This document shows positions 26,152-37,599 of a DNA stretch of 64,000 nucleotides, one piece after another. The position numbers and the translations under genes were made by a program. Each line of letters begins with the position of its first letter. The first letter of the stretch is position 1. The DNA comes from Gordius sp. MW1 (lineage: Eukaryota; Nematomorpha; Gordioida; Gordea; Gordiidae). The stretch lies in the NCBI GenBank assembly GCA_964036665.1, contig OZ038526.1, positions 32,054,001 through 32,118,000 of the forward strand, given 5' to 3'. The notes under the pieces are model-generated. The model had not been told where the DNA came from, did no database searches, and saw only the letters and a list, made by a program, of their open reading frames with translations.

Positions 26152-29100
26152 ATGACAAAATTTTATGATCTAAATATAAGAACAAATCAGGCTGATTGTA
26201 ACCTTTACGAAAAATTGAAGACAGCTATTAATTGTAAGTATTTTATCTAATTCATATTTTTGCGTGTGTGTGTGGGTTAGTATAATATGTTGTATCGATT
26301 ATCTACAATATGCTATTAACTAATGCATTAGAGCTACCTTTACACCATTGTGCAAAATGTAACTTAATATAAGCTAGCATTCTAATTTTAGCAATCTTTT
26401 CTAATTAAATCTTATTTTATTAATATATTAAAACAAAACAACCTTTAGGTTTTAAAATGGCAATATCAATAATATTGTGCATATTATTAAGTTGTTAAAG
26501 TTTTTTATTCTATATGCAGCTTTTCCTTCTCAATTCATCTCTTGTAAATAAGTATCAATCGTTTTATAAAGTATGAAGGTAGTTATTTGTTTAATATATA
26601 TTTTGTATAAAGTATTTGCAACTAAATTTAATGTTTGAATTATATTTTCTGTCATTCTGTGTAATTAAAATTGCTTGAATAGCTTAACAAAACTTTTGAT
26701 TAGCCAGGTGTTATCATGTAATTCATATTTAGGAGTTGCTAATCCATGTACTACGAACACTCCAACATGTATAATAAATCTCAATGTGGCAACAGTCAGC
26801 AAAGTTACAGTATAGATGCTACAATGGGTGCAGAACATATGGCTAATTATCCTTCTAAATCTTACAAGTCTCGTAACTCATCATCCACTTCATATAGAAT
26901 TATGACAATTACTCTTTCTACTTTTGCAAGAGCTTGGGGAGATTTTCGTGCTAAAATAATTATGGCTGCAGAAATTAGTAGGCCAGTTTCAATGAGCAAA
27001 TTTAAAGGAGTGCAAGGTGCACACAACAGAACTCCTTGGTATTTTGTACTGTTTGCCTTTTTGTCCTGGTTTCACTTCACCCTAAATATCCTAATCTTCA
27101 GAACGGTGTTAGGTGTTGTTTCTTTTGTGAGCCAGTTAATGCCTGGCTATTCTCAACACACCTCCTCCCAATGTACAAAAACCCATTACGATTTATCACC
27201 CAGTCAGCTCATTCATACTACAACCACAATGACAAACAAAGAAGAAACTAAAAATTCAAATTTGTCTAATGATTGCTGTGAAGATGAAGTTGGGGATGAA
27301 ATGGTATACGTAGAATCGGAACAAGAACATTTTCCACCCCTTTCTCCCCTCTCAGTAATTAGGCTGGGTGAAGTGAAACGAAAGGTTTTAGTTTTGGACT
27401 TGGACGAAACCTTGATTCATTCCTACCATGAAAACAATATCTTATGGCGTCAGCAACAAGCAACCACCCCTTCTTACCCCTCATATACCACTACTAGCCA
27501 TAATAAATCTGGCTTTGGGCAAATATTTAACTTTTTCGCTCCTTCCTCTAATACAAGCACTGGACGACCTTCTGGTGATGACTTAGTCAGTCGAGTTGGA
27601 AACAGCTGTTCCAGCGACAGGAATCATTCATTCATACCCTTTTTCCGGGGTGGTCCAAACCCTCAGGGTGGGACTAAAGCGCCCCCAGGTCCGCCAGATT
27701 TCGTCCTAAAGGTGGCGATCGATCGCCACCCCGTCCGTTTCTTCGTGTACAAACGCCCCCACGTCGACCATTTCCTCTCGGTCGTGAGCCGTTGGTACGA
27801 TCTAGTCGTTTACACCGCGAGCATGGAAATCTACGGAGCGGGCGTGGCCGATCAGCTGGATCAACCCTTACCCCTCATGACTACATCACTCACCACCCCT
27901 CAAACTATTTTAGGGCGACGTTACTACCGTCAGCATTGTCGGCTCGAACCGGGCGGAACTTTTAGTAAAGACCTTACCCTCGCGCATCCCGACCCTTCCA
28001 GCGTCGCCATATTGGATAATTCCCCCGCCGCCTACCGTCGTCACCCCGACAACGGGATCCCGGTCCCCTCTTGGTTCTCGGACCCGACCGATCGGGCCCT
28101 CCTGGATTTGCTCCCCTTCCTAGATGCCCTCCGTTTTGTCAGCGACGTTCGTTCTGTCCTCGCTCGGAACACGCACTCGCTCCGGACTCCGAATTTAGGA
28201 ACCGCCCCTATCTCTGTTACTAATTTGGGAATCGGCACAGGAGCTGTTCCAAATTTAGGAACCGGAATGGGAACATTATCACCGCGTTACTACGTCAATA
28301 ACTCCTCGACTAGATGATGTTTAGCCTGCCTCCCCTATATTTATATGTTTGGAAGCTTACCTACCTACTAGTGCTACTCCCTTTGGAAATTGGCCATTTC
28401 TCGATACCCACTATTATTGAATAATTATTCTTTCCCTCAAAAAATGTCTTTTTCCTAGCTATTTTATTACATAGGCTGCTCGGATCTCTTTCTCCCAGGC
28501 TAGCCCCCCCCCCCTTTAAATTGTCCATTGCTCACCCATTACCCTAATATCATAGTTATTGTCGAGTACGTTTGAACTTTTTATGACCTCGACTTTTGCC
28601 AATAGTTGCTATTAAGAGTTGATGCAAAATATTGGTTGTTAATGTAGCACCACCTACACACACACGCCCGTGCACGGTCGATGATAATTCGATTTACACG
28701 TGCATAATAAATACGTTAATATTTTTCACATTTATTATTTGACTTTTATAAATTTTATTTTTAATCCAAATATACATACGTATATATACCATATATCTAT
28801 ATAAATATTTAAAATTTAACATCAGCCCCCTTGCCTTATGCTTTATTCATCTTCTATCGTTTTATATCTCGCGTACAACATCTATGTGTGTTGTGTAGTA
28901 TAGTTGTAGTCATAGAAAATATTTATAAAATGCCTAAAAAAATTAGTAATTTAATAGAAAAACCCCCCAACACAACCCATTTCCTACAAAATTTTCCATT
29001 TTTGTCATTTTTCAATGTGTGAAACCGGCTCAAAATTGAACGATCTTATACTTTGTGTTGCCCCCGGTTGTCATATAATACGGACCACCCCTGCCCCACC

Positions 29101-32100
29101 CCATCAAATTTGTAAAGTGTGCCCCGTATTTATTGTAGATCGCAATTTATTTTTTTGGGAACCATTTCCATTTTGGATAATTTCTCATTACTAAGAGTCA
29201 CACATCCTTAAAATGGAAAAACGTGTTTTCATACAGATTTAAAAATACCCTCAACTTACATCGGTTTTAAAATTTATAACACAAGGTCAGGGCATATTAT
29301 GTGGTATACCGCTTTTCGACTTTCCTCTCCTTATCATCATTAAAGTTATGTTTTAAAGTTTTTATGCAAATCTTATCATTCTTATTTGATTATTTACATT
29401 CAAACAAAGATGTGTAATTTATATAATGGATTTAATAAAAATGGTATTTCTTCTTTCAACAACAATTATAGCCTTTTGGTAGAAACTAGATCAATAATGG
29501 TTAGAAATTTTTATACCCTATCTCTGGTTAGAGGTGAATTACTCTTATAAGTTTTGCTTACAGAGAATACGTATGATTAAATTCCAAAAGGGTTAATATG
29601 GTTGATGAAGTTATCGTAGGGGAGAGTTGTGAAATTTACCAACACAAGTCAAATCAATTAAATCTTAATTTTATGGTTCGTTAGAGTGATTGATGGTGGG
29701 TGCAACAGGGTAAAGCAAAATATTTATAGCTAGATGATTTATGGAATATGAACTAAATTTAAATGTCTCTTATGAGGTTAGGAATACATTTAATACCTAT
29801 GATTTGAGTATATGCATTAAGTTTGTGACTTGAGGCTGAAATTAAAAGAATATCATAAATTAGTTAATTCTTACGATTAATTCCCCAATTGTAGCGATGT
29901 CTTAATTAAATGGTCGAAAATGTAATGCCAAACGATATTTTGAAAAATTTTGGTTGGTTATTTATTTGTTTTCAAATTTCTAACCAATACTTTTAAATGA
30001 CTTGTCAAATTAATTATAATTAAGTGCTAAGCGCTATAAATTAGGTATTTACGTTAGATTGATTAATAATACTAATTTAATGCTATTAATAAATTTTTAT
30101 AAAATTAGTCTGTGGTAAAAACAAAAATAGTTGAATGGAAAATAATTTTGCTTGTTTTGTTGCATTAAATTACTTTTTTCACGTAATTCTGCTTAAATAA
30201 AGCTCTTGCCCTATGGAAATAATGTTGAAAACTTTTTGAGTCAAAATAACATTGTTTGAGATGTTAATTAAATTTCGTATTAAAAGTAAGAGCCATGAAT
30301 ATTTATTTTTAGTTAAAGTCTTTATTAATTTTTCAGGAATTTTTTTGATTCTGATTTGCTTAAATTAGTGCTCAAGCGTCAAGCAGTTTGTGAAACTTGA
30401 TATTTATAAACGTGTTTACTATATTCTGATTCCGACCATTACCATATGGCTTGCAAAAGAATGATGGATCTTTATACCTTTTTCACAAAACTTGCATTTT
30501 TTTTAAAACTAATTTAATTTAAACTAAAACGTTTAAATTCAAAAAGTCTAAACATTTTTTAAATTACGATTTTGGAAATAGGTATAACCATTTCGTTTAA
30601 TACAAATTATCGATTTAATCTTGAGGGGGCTACAAGATTGTAATAAAAATAACCCTCTAACTTGACAATAATAATTTAGGGTAGCGAAAGTTTTTGTTGG
30701 CAATTTGAGTTAACGGTTTATATCAGCGACTAGAAAAATTCGGCCCGGTCCGCTGCCCGACATTGTTAACTGTTTTAAATTTAGTTTTTTGGGCGGCCAT
30801 CATAATAATTCTAGCTTAATGAGATTCTTTTTTATAGTGTATTATTTTTTTGGATATTAGTTTGTCATTTTTTTTTTTGATTCTATAGTATTTACTGATC
30901 GTATTCCTATCAAAAAAATTAAATTGATTTTTTTTGAAAATTATGACAAATCCTTTAATAGATTTTTGAATATAATCATCTCGGGCCCGGCAGTTCGGAC
31001 AGCTATAATTTTATTCGGGCATGGCCGAGCGGACACTCAGAAGGATTTGGGCGGGCCGGGTGGACTGGGCCGGGTTCAGGCAGGAAAATTTAAACAAATC
31101 TGACCTCTGGTTTATATATAATATTCAGATGGTCATGTGGGGTCCCTGGGACCCCAAACCATTTAGGGAAGAATTTTTTAAATCCCTCATTTTCATAAAC
31201 AAGTTAGCAAATGATAGTATAAGTTAAGGTTTTGTCACGCAAGCGGTATTACTTCTTAGTTGACTTTTAAAATTTTATTAGTTAAAATAGTTTTTTAAAA
31301 TTTTAGCCATTATTTTGATTGAATTTAAAAAAGTGAATTTTGGTTTTAAGAGAGGGGGGATGTCCTGGTTCTCCCCTTCATTCTACCCACACCCACCTGT
31401 TTCAAGGGTGTTGCCAGGGGGAGGCAGGGAGGGGCGGCTGCCCCCTCTAAATTCAGAAATTGTTTAAAAGTTAATAACATCTTTGTTCCTCCCATAATCA
31501 ATATTGCCCCCCCCCTCTAGTTCCGATCCTGGCTACTCCCATGTTTTTAACGCTTTTTTATTATGCAATTATTTTCAATAACTACGCTACTTTTACTGAG
31601 TTAATGGGCCTCGATTGATTTTTAAAAAATCTCAACTGATTTTTATAATGGAAAACGAAGATTCTGGCGTAATTTTTGCCTAAAATTAAATAACGACCGC
31701 TGTTTGTATTTTACATATAAACTCGATCCTTCCTACATAGTCCCCCCCCTTCTGTTTTTATTGTGTCAACGTTTAGCAAACCTAACCTTCTATACTTCGC
31801 GGAAAAGCAGTTGTCAAATTTGCGGGGGCGTGTTTAGTTTTTATATGAAAAACTTTTATTAAAATCTTTTAAGAATGTACAAAAATACACTTTATGTACG
31901 AGAAACTTATCAATCTAGATTATGAATGTGGAAAAAAAACAAATAAATACGTAATGCGTCATAGGAAGGGCGTTAAGGGCGAAGAAGGGGGGGGGGGAGG
32001 GTGGGTTAAAAAGCTAAATTTAAGTTTAGCTACAAATCTAAGTAAATATTTGCCTATGTAGTTTCACCTATCAAGAATTATAGATATTTTGGATTTCAAG

Positions 32101-35004
32101 TGCTGGCTTGAATTTTAATCAAAAGGTTCATTTTTAAATAAAATGTTAAAAATCGACAATTCATATCAATTTTATATTAATTTCTATGCAATCAATATAC
32201 AAGTAGCAACTAATTTTGTAATTTTTATTATTTGTTCTACAATCAATGATATTTTTTTGTAATTCTAAAAACTTTATTGAAGTGGGATATCAAGTTTTGG
32301 CATTATCTCAAGTGGTTAATTTCGGTGAAGATGCTCCTCCAGTGCAAACACAACGGACTGGCAAAAAGAAACAGAAAACTCATACACCCAAAGAAAATGT
32401 ATGCTAGTTAATTATTATTATAAAAATTTTATTTTTTTCTTTATATATTTACAAAGGCGTAGCCAGGATTAGGTTTAGAGGGGGGAGGCAATAATGATTT
32501 AGGGAGGGGCAAAATGATAATTTTTACTGATTTGAGCCATATTTATATGAAATTTTGGATAATTTTTGGATTTAGGGGCAGCCGTCCCTCCCTACCATCC
32601 TCTGGCTACGCCCATATATTAATGTAAAAACGGCTGGTTTTTTTGGTCGATCTTTGGTTTTAGTCAACTAAATATAAACAGACTAAAGGTTTGACCATAA
32701 AATCTTTAGTCCATTTATGCGACTTTGAAAAACATACCAAAAAAACCTTGGTCGACCAAACAAAACTCAGCCATTCTTACAACACTACCACGTATTACTA
32801 AAAATTAATAGAATTTTTTCCTATAAATGTATTACCATATAATTATATAGTTAATTCCAACTCCAATCGAGATAGATACTGACAAGCTTGTGTCTTATTG
32901 CACGGGGTCCCAGGGTGAAGAATTACCGATAAAATTGCCAGAAACTTTACAAATTTTAAATAGATGCACCATGATAATGGATAGCGTAGATCAATTGAGA
33001 TTCTTGAAAAATAATCGAGCCCAAAAATTTGATATAATAGCTGTAACGCCTTTAACCCAAACAGTCTTTCAGGCCTGTTGCGATTCGGCCCCACCCGATA
33101 TGGATATTTTGAGCTTAGATACTACCCAAGCTTGGCCCATCAAATTTAAACGCACCAACATCCATAGTTTAATACTGAAAGGTGCCCACGTGGAATTTAA
33201 TTACGCGCCCGGTAAAAACGAAGTTTTTAACTTTTTTCTTGTATATTTTATGACGAAAAATAAGGATTATTCATGTGAATTTTGGCTTTTTTTCATCGGG
33301 GCTTCAAGAGTTTGGGGATATAACCATAGAGCATAGACTAGATAGACTTCTGATTAACTTTAAATAAGTGTACCATTTTTTCCGCCATTTTGAAATGAGC
33401 ATGAATAAAGGAAGGAATAGATTATATTAATTTTGGTTAATTAAAGTGTTTTAAAAAAGTAATAAAAAATATTAAACTAGTTAAAACAGAATTTTAAAAT
33501 ATATATCATTTACAAAATTCATAAAAATAAAAACCACTGTGATGATGTGATTCTAAAGCAATTTAGTGCCATATAACATTCTGTTTTAACATTGGGGTAA
33601 ACTGCAGAAAGACATGATAGATGGTTAAATTCAAAATGATGAATTTAATGGTACCATTTTAACATATGAAACATATGACATGAGCAGTCTATGTAATCTA
33701 TGGGTATATTTTAAGTTTAAACGTAATTATATTGTAAATTGAGTATAAAGTTATCAGTAAAATTTGTTATCATTTGTGGTTATATTGATAAAATTTGTTT
33801 GTAAAAAAAGTTTAAAATGAATTTTTTTACGGCACAGCAATTTCGAGTTCATACGCTAGGAGAAATTTGATAGCTCAAACTTATATGATGAACTGTTTGG
33901 GTCGAGGTAAAAATATAATTATAAGCAGCGGAGCAGAAAAAGCCATGGAAATTCGTGGACCTTATGATATTAGCAATTTGGGTTCTTTGTTTGGTTTCCC
34001 TGAAAAACAGTGTCACCAATTGAACACAACCCGGTGCGAAGCTGTCTTAAAGCATGCAAGTTAGTTTGATATTGTTTATTTAATTTGTTTTGGAAATTAG
34101 AATCTTTTTTTAATGGAAATTACAGATTAAAATTGCAATTTGTGATTATGAGGGGATAGAGATTATTGGTTTAAAATTATAAAATAAAGGATAATTTAAG
34201 GTCTTGTATAAATAATGTATCGTTAACTGAGAATTTCTTAACTGCATTATTGCTGAAAGAAATTTGAAATATTTTTTTTCTAAATCAATGGTTGATCTTC
34301 ATAAGATATTGGACCCTTGTGAAGAATAAGAATCTATTATCGGGATAATTATAATAATTATAATTTATTTTTATCACTCTCAAAATTCTCGATAATAAAT
34401 CCTTTAAAAACGGTTGATTTTTAGAAAATAATTTTTTTTTATTTAACTTAAAAATAAAATATTTTGAAAAAAAATTATTCGAAATATTAACCCTGTTTTA
34501 TTAACACAAGTTTTATATGACTTAAATAATTTTCATTTGAATAATATAGGGATAAACTCGGTTTATATACTAGTGATCAAGTTTTCTTCTTTAAAGTATT
34601 TTTAATTCATACTTTAGTTTCTAAATATTCATGGTAATCTAGTAAAATATATTATTTTAAGTAGATTTTTTTGCAAAAAGAATACAATTTTTTTGTATTG
34701 TAAAGGTGTTCGAAAATTCAGTAAATACGGAATTACTGTTACTAATGAAAAAGCCATAAAAAAACCTGATGTTAATAAAGACTTATCTGGAGAACAGATC
34801 GTTTTGGATGAATTGTTAAATGAAGAAAAAGAATTCGAAAACTTTGAAATTAATAAAGCTAGTGGTGATGAAAATGTTTTAGAGAAACACGATATTTTGG
34901 GGGCAAAGAGAAAATATGAAAGTATTCAAAACGAAATTTCAGAAATTACAGAGGAAACAACGACCACCTTTACAAGCAAATCGTTCAAAATTCAGCGGGA
35001 ATAG
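26152..35004 (+). CDS. RPP30: Ribonuclease P/MRP protein subunit p30, complete, five exons
   Basis: A protein of the nuclear RNase P and MRP ribonucleoproteins, which process pre-tRNA 5' ends and rRNA. Exons: 26152-26233, 32283-32398, 32851-33211, 33838-34059, 34706-35004 (stop TAG), all in phase; 359 residues versus about 268 in human. Seen: start [15 protein letters not shown], then [17 protein letters not shown] across the first junction (the T|TG split codon supports joining an exon 6 kb away), [30 protein letters not shown], then [20 protein letters not shown] and [12 protein letters not shown] of the p30 domain. The C-terminal exon is Glu/Lys-rich ([17 protein letters not shown]) and accounts for most of the extra length together with a [12 protein letters not shown] insertion in exon 2. 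Intron 1 contains a whole phosphatase gene on the same strand. AATAAA lies 52 and 66 nt after the stop. Confidence 0.93.
26746..28317 (+). CDS. CTDNEP1: CTD nuclear envelope phosphatase 1 (Dullard)-like, intronless, nested in RPP30 intron 1
   Basis: A HAD-superfamily FCP/SCP serine phosphatase. CTDNEP1 acts at the ER/nuclear envelope and dephosphorylates lipin. One open frame of 523 residues; an in-frame TAA just before the ATG fixes the start. Residues 98-131 are hydrophobic (membrane segment). [12 protein letters not shown] has the DxDxT nucleophile at D218, D220 and T222. Then come [20 protein letters not shown] (318-337), [33 protein letters not shown] and [20 protein letters not shown]. 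The usual protein is about 244 residues. The excess is a ~90-residue N-terminal extension, an ~85-residue Ser/Thr/Gln/Pro-rich insertion (229-313) right after the nucleophile loop, a short loop near 372-386, and a tail with three NLG(T/I) repeats. G+C rises sharply after about 27650. A retrogene origin is inferred; no poly(A) tract or flanking duplication is visible. Intactness of all motifs argues that it is functional. Confidence 0.88.
   Translation: MYYEHSNMYNKSQCGNSQQSYSIDATMGAEHMANYPSKSYKSRNSSSTSYRIMTITLSTFARAWGDFRAKIIMAAEISRPVSMSKFKGVQGAHNRTPWYFVLFAFLSWFHFTLNILIFRTVLGVVSFVSQLMPGYSQHTSSQCTKTHYDLSPSQLIHTTTTMTNKEETKNSNLSNDCCEDEVGDEMVYVESEQEHFPPLSPLSVIRLGEVKRKVLVLDLDETLIHSYHENNILWRQQQATTPSYPSYTTTSHNKSGFGQIFNFFAPSSNTSTGRPSGDDLVSRVGNSCSSDRNHSFIPFFRGGPNPQGGTKAPPGPPDFVLKVAIDRHPVRFFVYKRPHVDHFLSVVSRWYDLVVYTASMEIYGAGVADQLDQPLPLMTTSLTTPQTILGRRYYRQHCRLEPGGTFSKDLTLAHPDPSSVAILDNSPAAYRRHPDNGIPVPSWFSDPTDRALLDLLPFLDALRFVSDVRSVLARNTHSLRTPNLGTAPISVTNLGIGTGAVPNLGTGMGTLSPRYYVNNSSTR
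28706..28711 (+). terminator. Candidate poly(A) signal of the nested phosphatase
   Basis: AATAAA, 388 nt past the TGA at 28315-28317. If used, it would end the nested transcript inside the RPP30 intron. Confidence 0.4.
31403..31543. mobile_element. GGCGTAGCCAG-family MITE, diverged
   Basis: Ends are degenerate (GGGTGTTGCCAGGGGG ... CTGGCTACTCCCATG). The internal GGCAGGGAGGGGCGGCTGCC and ATATTGCCCCCCC match the family. Confidence 0.65.
32453..32614. mobile_element. GGCGTAGCCAG-family MITE
   Basis: AAAGGCGTAGCCAGGATTAG at the left and TCTGGCTACGCCCAT at the right, with GGGAGGGGCAAAATGATAAT inside. It lies in RPP30 intron 2, touching the next MITE. Confidence 0.75.
32621..32787. mobile_element. 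AACGGCTGGGTT foldback MITE
   Basis: Left AATGTAAAAACGGCTGG and right CAGCCATTCTTACAACACT, with CTAAATATAAACAGACTAAAG in the middle. It lies in RPP30 intron 2, 64 bp before exon 3. Confidence 0.75.
33335..33715 (+). repeat. Interspersed repeat, copy 2 (partner at 12975-13400)
   Basis: Carries the same ordered blocks as copy 1, including ATTTTAAAATATATATCATT and CATATGACATGAGCAGTCTA. It fills most of RPP30 intron 3. Confidence 0.65.
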
Positions 35005-35055
35005 ATTAATTTGTATCTGTGTAGTTTTAATCGAATTATTTGTCAAAAAGTGTAT

Positions 35056-35075
35056 AATAAAATCAAGTAAATAAA
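35056..35075 (+). terminator. Two candidate poly(A) signals of RPP30
   Basis: AATAAA occurs at 35056-35061 and 35070-35075, 52 and 66 nt after the RPP30 stop. The double hexamer so close to the stop makes this the most likely 3' end in the window. Confidence 0.55.
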
Positions 35076-35523
35076 AAACAATCGCTTCTGCCAAAATCAT
35101 TACTGCATGGCTTAAAGTTTACATCATGTAGTCATTATTAGGGCCAATTGGACGTGTGCTCCATAAATGAGAATGGAATAAGTCTTACAATATGCTTTTC
35201 AAAACATTTTTTCTAAAGAAAATAACCTATAAACTTGTTAGTTTAGGTATAAATTATGATTTTTGTAGGAAAAGGTACCTGTAGAGCGTAGACTCATTAA
35301 ATTCAAAATATTCATATAAGACTGAGACGCTTATGTAAAAATATAAATAAATTATTATTTATTCTTTGCACATATATTGTGATATATGGGAGTAATGGTG
35401 AATTAAAGGGTAACAAAACATGTAAGGATAGTCATTAATTTCAAATTGTGGCAATGATTATGACAATTAGTTAAATAGTATTTCGCACAATGATTATTGT
35501 GATAGATTTGCTACATAAATGCA

Positions 35524-35640
35524 TGGGCATGGCGAGGATTTGAATTAAATGTTATAAGGACTGACAAAATGATACTTTTTCCAAATATTAAGCATATTTT
35601 CTATACATTTGGAGGGGGGGGGGCATTTGCCCCCCGGCCA
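35524..35640. mobile_element. Degenerate GGCGTAGCCAG-family fragment
   Basis: Starts CATGGGCATGGCGAGGATTT and includes GGAGGGGGGGGGGCATTTGCCCCCCGG. The right end is missing. 35076-35520, between RPP30 and this fragment, shows nothing recognisable. Confidence 0.4.
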
Positions 35641-35737
35641 AAATTTTTATAAATATGATGTGTGTCTGTGTTGTGCAATCGATGAAATGACAATTGGTGA
35701 GAAGAAGTCACACGTCAATCATCGATGACGTCATACG

Positions 35738-36172
35738 TCAATGACATCGCCGAGGGGTGAGGCCACGTTTTTTTCGCCCCCACATGCCCATTCCTCCACC
35801 GCCTCCGAATCCTTGATTCCATCCTCCACCCCCCAATCCTCCTCCGCCCATTAGACCGCCACCCCCCCAGGAGGGGATGAAACCACCCCCTCCCCAAGAG
35901 GATCCTTTGCCTTTTCCACCGCCCCACCCGCCATTCATTTGACCCTGACCCCATCCCCCTTTGCCCCCACCGCCCCACCCCCCTTTGCCCCCACCTCCCA
36001 ACCCCCCTTTACCCCCACCTCCCCACCCTCCTCCACCGCCCCATCCACCCCCACCTCCTCCCCCTCCCCAACCGCCTCCTCCCCCTCCCCAACCGCCTCC
36101 TCCGCCCCCTTTGCCCCAGTTGAAAGCGTTCCCCGGGCCTTGGTGCAGGAGTACGAGGATTAGGGCTAACAT
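35738..36172 (-). CDS. Secreted glycine/tryptophan-rich protein
   Basis: A single frame of 144 residues. MLALILVLLHQGPGNA is a plausible signal peptide, and the mature part would start near FNWGKG. The body is runs of G broken by single W (GGGGGWGGGGGG type), then GGGGKGGWGGGGKGG units, a GSSWGGGGFIPSWGGGG segment, GMGMWGRKKRG with a basic cluster, and the tail LTPRRCH. There is one Cys only. The composition resembles invertebrate Gly-rich structural or antimicrobial peptides (cuticle, shell, silk, nematode caenacin types), but no orthology can be claimed. AAATTAG directly before the ATG could be a 3' splice site, so a 5' exon is possible. The opposite strand is open as a Pro-rich frame, which is a shadow. 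Low complexity makes the exact frame sensitive to base errors. Confidence 0.6.
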   Translation of the reverse strand: MLALILVLLHQGPGNAFNWGKGGGGGGWGGGGGGWGGGGGGGGWGGGGGWGGGGKGGLGGGGKGGWGGGGKGGWGQGQMNGGWGGGKGKGSSWGGGGFIPSWGGGGLMGGGGLGGGGWNQGFGGGGGMGMWGRKKRGLTPRRCH

Positions 36173-36897
36173 CTAATTTGATATAAATAAATTTCAATAA
36201 ATAATAAATAAATAAATGCAATAAACTAATAGATAAGATAAATTAATCAGTTTAGATAGAATTTTTAAAAAAATTGGAACTAATTTCGATAATTGATTCG
36301 GTAGCGATAAACTTAAACAACTATTTTATAGGTCGATGAAATACACTTATTCATCATTGAAAATGAAATTTATTTATTTTATTATATAAAACAATTAAAA
36401 TTTTAACCTAGCTAGCTCATTTTTATTTTAAAGTTCTCAGCCATTAAAAAGCACTTTATTTGGCAACTTAGAAAAATTAATAGGTTAAATTCGGATTTCT
36501 TTCACAATTAGATAGAAATCTACCCCATTCCCACCCAAGCTTAAAAAGAAATTTTCGAATAATAAGCCAGACAATTTTTAAAATACTCCTCCCCCCGAAT
36601 TTTTAAAGAAAAAATGCTTATAGCACAATTTCATTAAATTTAAGTGCATATCTATCAATGATTTTAAAATTTTTTAAATGTAATGTTATTAAAAATAAAA
36701 GATTTTTTTGATTTAAGGGACGGGGCAGAATTCCCTCCCTGTATCCCCTCGAACACCCCTGAATACGAATATTAAAATTTAAAGCGATCTGCTTCAAAAG
36801 TTTAAATTTGTGACAAAAGTTTGAATTATTATTGTGATATTATATAAGTTCAGAGTTTGGGATAATATTTTAATAAAAAAAAACACCAATAATGAGC

Positions 36898-37074
36898 ATG
36901 GGCGTTTCTAGTTGGAGGCAGGGAGGGACGGCTGCCCCCCCCCCTAAATCCATAAATACTTTAAAATTTCCTATAATTATGGCTAAAATTTTAAAAAATT
37001 TGTCATTTTACCCCCCCCCCCCCTAAATCATAATTGCCCCCTCTAATTCCAGTCCTGGTTACTGTGCTGCCATG
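36898..37074. mobile_element. GGCGTAGCCAG-family MITE
   Basis: Starts CATGGGCGTTTCTAG, contains GGCAGGGAGGGACGGCTGCC, and ends near GCTGCCATG. The flanks ATAATGAG and ATAATAAG agree at 7 of 8 positions, consistent with an aged 8-bp duplication. Confidence 0.65.
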
Positions 37075-37599
37075 ATAATAAGGGTTTAGATTTAAACCGT
37101 CTAACATACAAGATAAAACTAAAAAAGTAGAATGTACGATTTTCAATCATTAAAGAATATTTAAAACTTACAATTTTGAAATGTTTCATGGTAGTCGAAC
37201 TGAAGGTTTGGAGAGAATTAGGCAATTGGCAAATATTATAAAAAATAACTTTATATATTAACGCAACTTTGTTTTACGTCAACTTATACCTGGGCTCCAC
37301 AACCTCGTTAAATATAGCACCTAACCGCAAAGGCTAAAATGTTTCGAGGTTTAATAAGATACCTTAAAGTCGATGAAAAGTGACAAATAAATGTTGAAAT
37401 ACAATTGAAGTGGGTCAATAATATAACAAATTATATGCTTTAAGGTCCTTTAACATATATATTTTGTTTGATAAATAGTTGAAAATGTTCAAAATAAAAA
37501 TAGCTTTTTAATTTAAAATAATGGTATTATTAAATTTAATTTATTAAGGTATAAATACATGTTTTGTGAAGATGAATAAAATAAATATAAAAAGTTTGG

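Larger units (their letters stand above)
28318..32282 (+). other. Remainder of RPP30 intron 1
   Basis: The intron continues for 4 kb after the nested phosphatase. Candidate AATAAA for that gene lies at 28706-28711. 30740-31080 has GGCCCGG/GGGCCGGGT-rich text. 31403-31543 is a GGCGTAGCCAG-family MITE. 31985-32000 is a G run. No further coding exon was recognised. The RPP30 exon 2 acceptor (TTGAAG at 32277-32282) lacks a strong pyrimidine tract. Confidence 0.5.

Noticed and set aside
28831-29022. 63-codon frame after the phosphatase
   Set aside because: Hydrophobic, A/T-driven frame with no homology; it falls in the likely 3' flank of the nested gene.
35939-36221. Proline-rich frames on the plus strand and an Arg-rich minus-strand frame
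   Set aside because: They are shadows of the Gly/Trp-rich gene; only the minus-strand frame with the signal peptide has a sensible start and stop.
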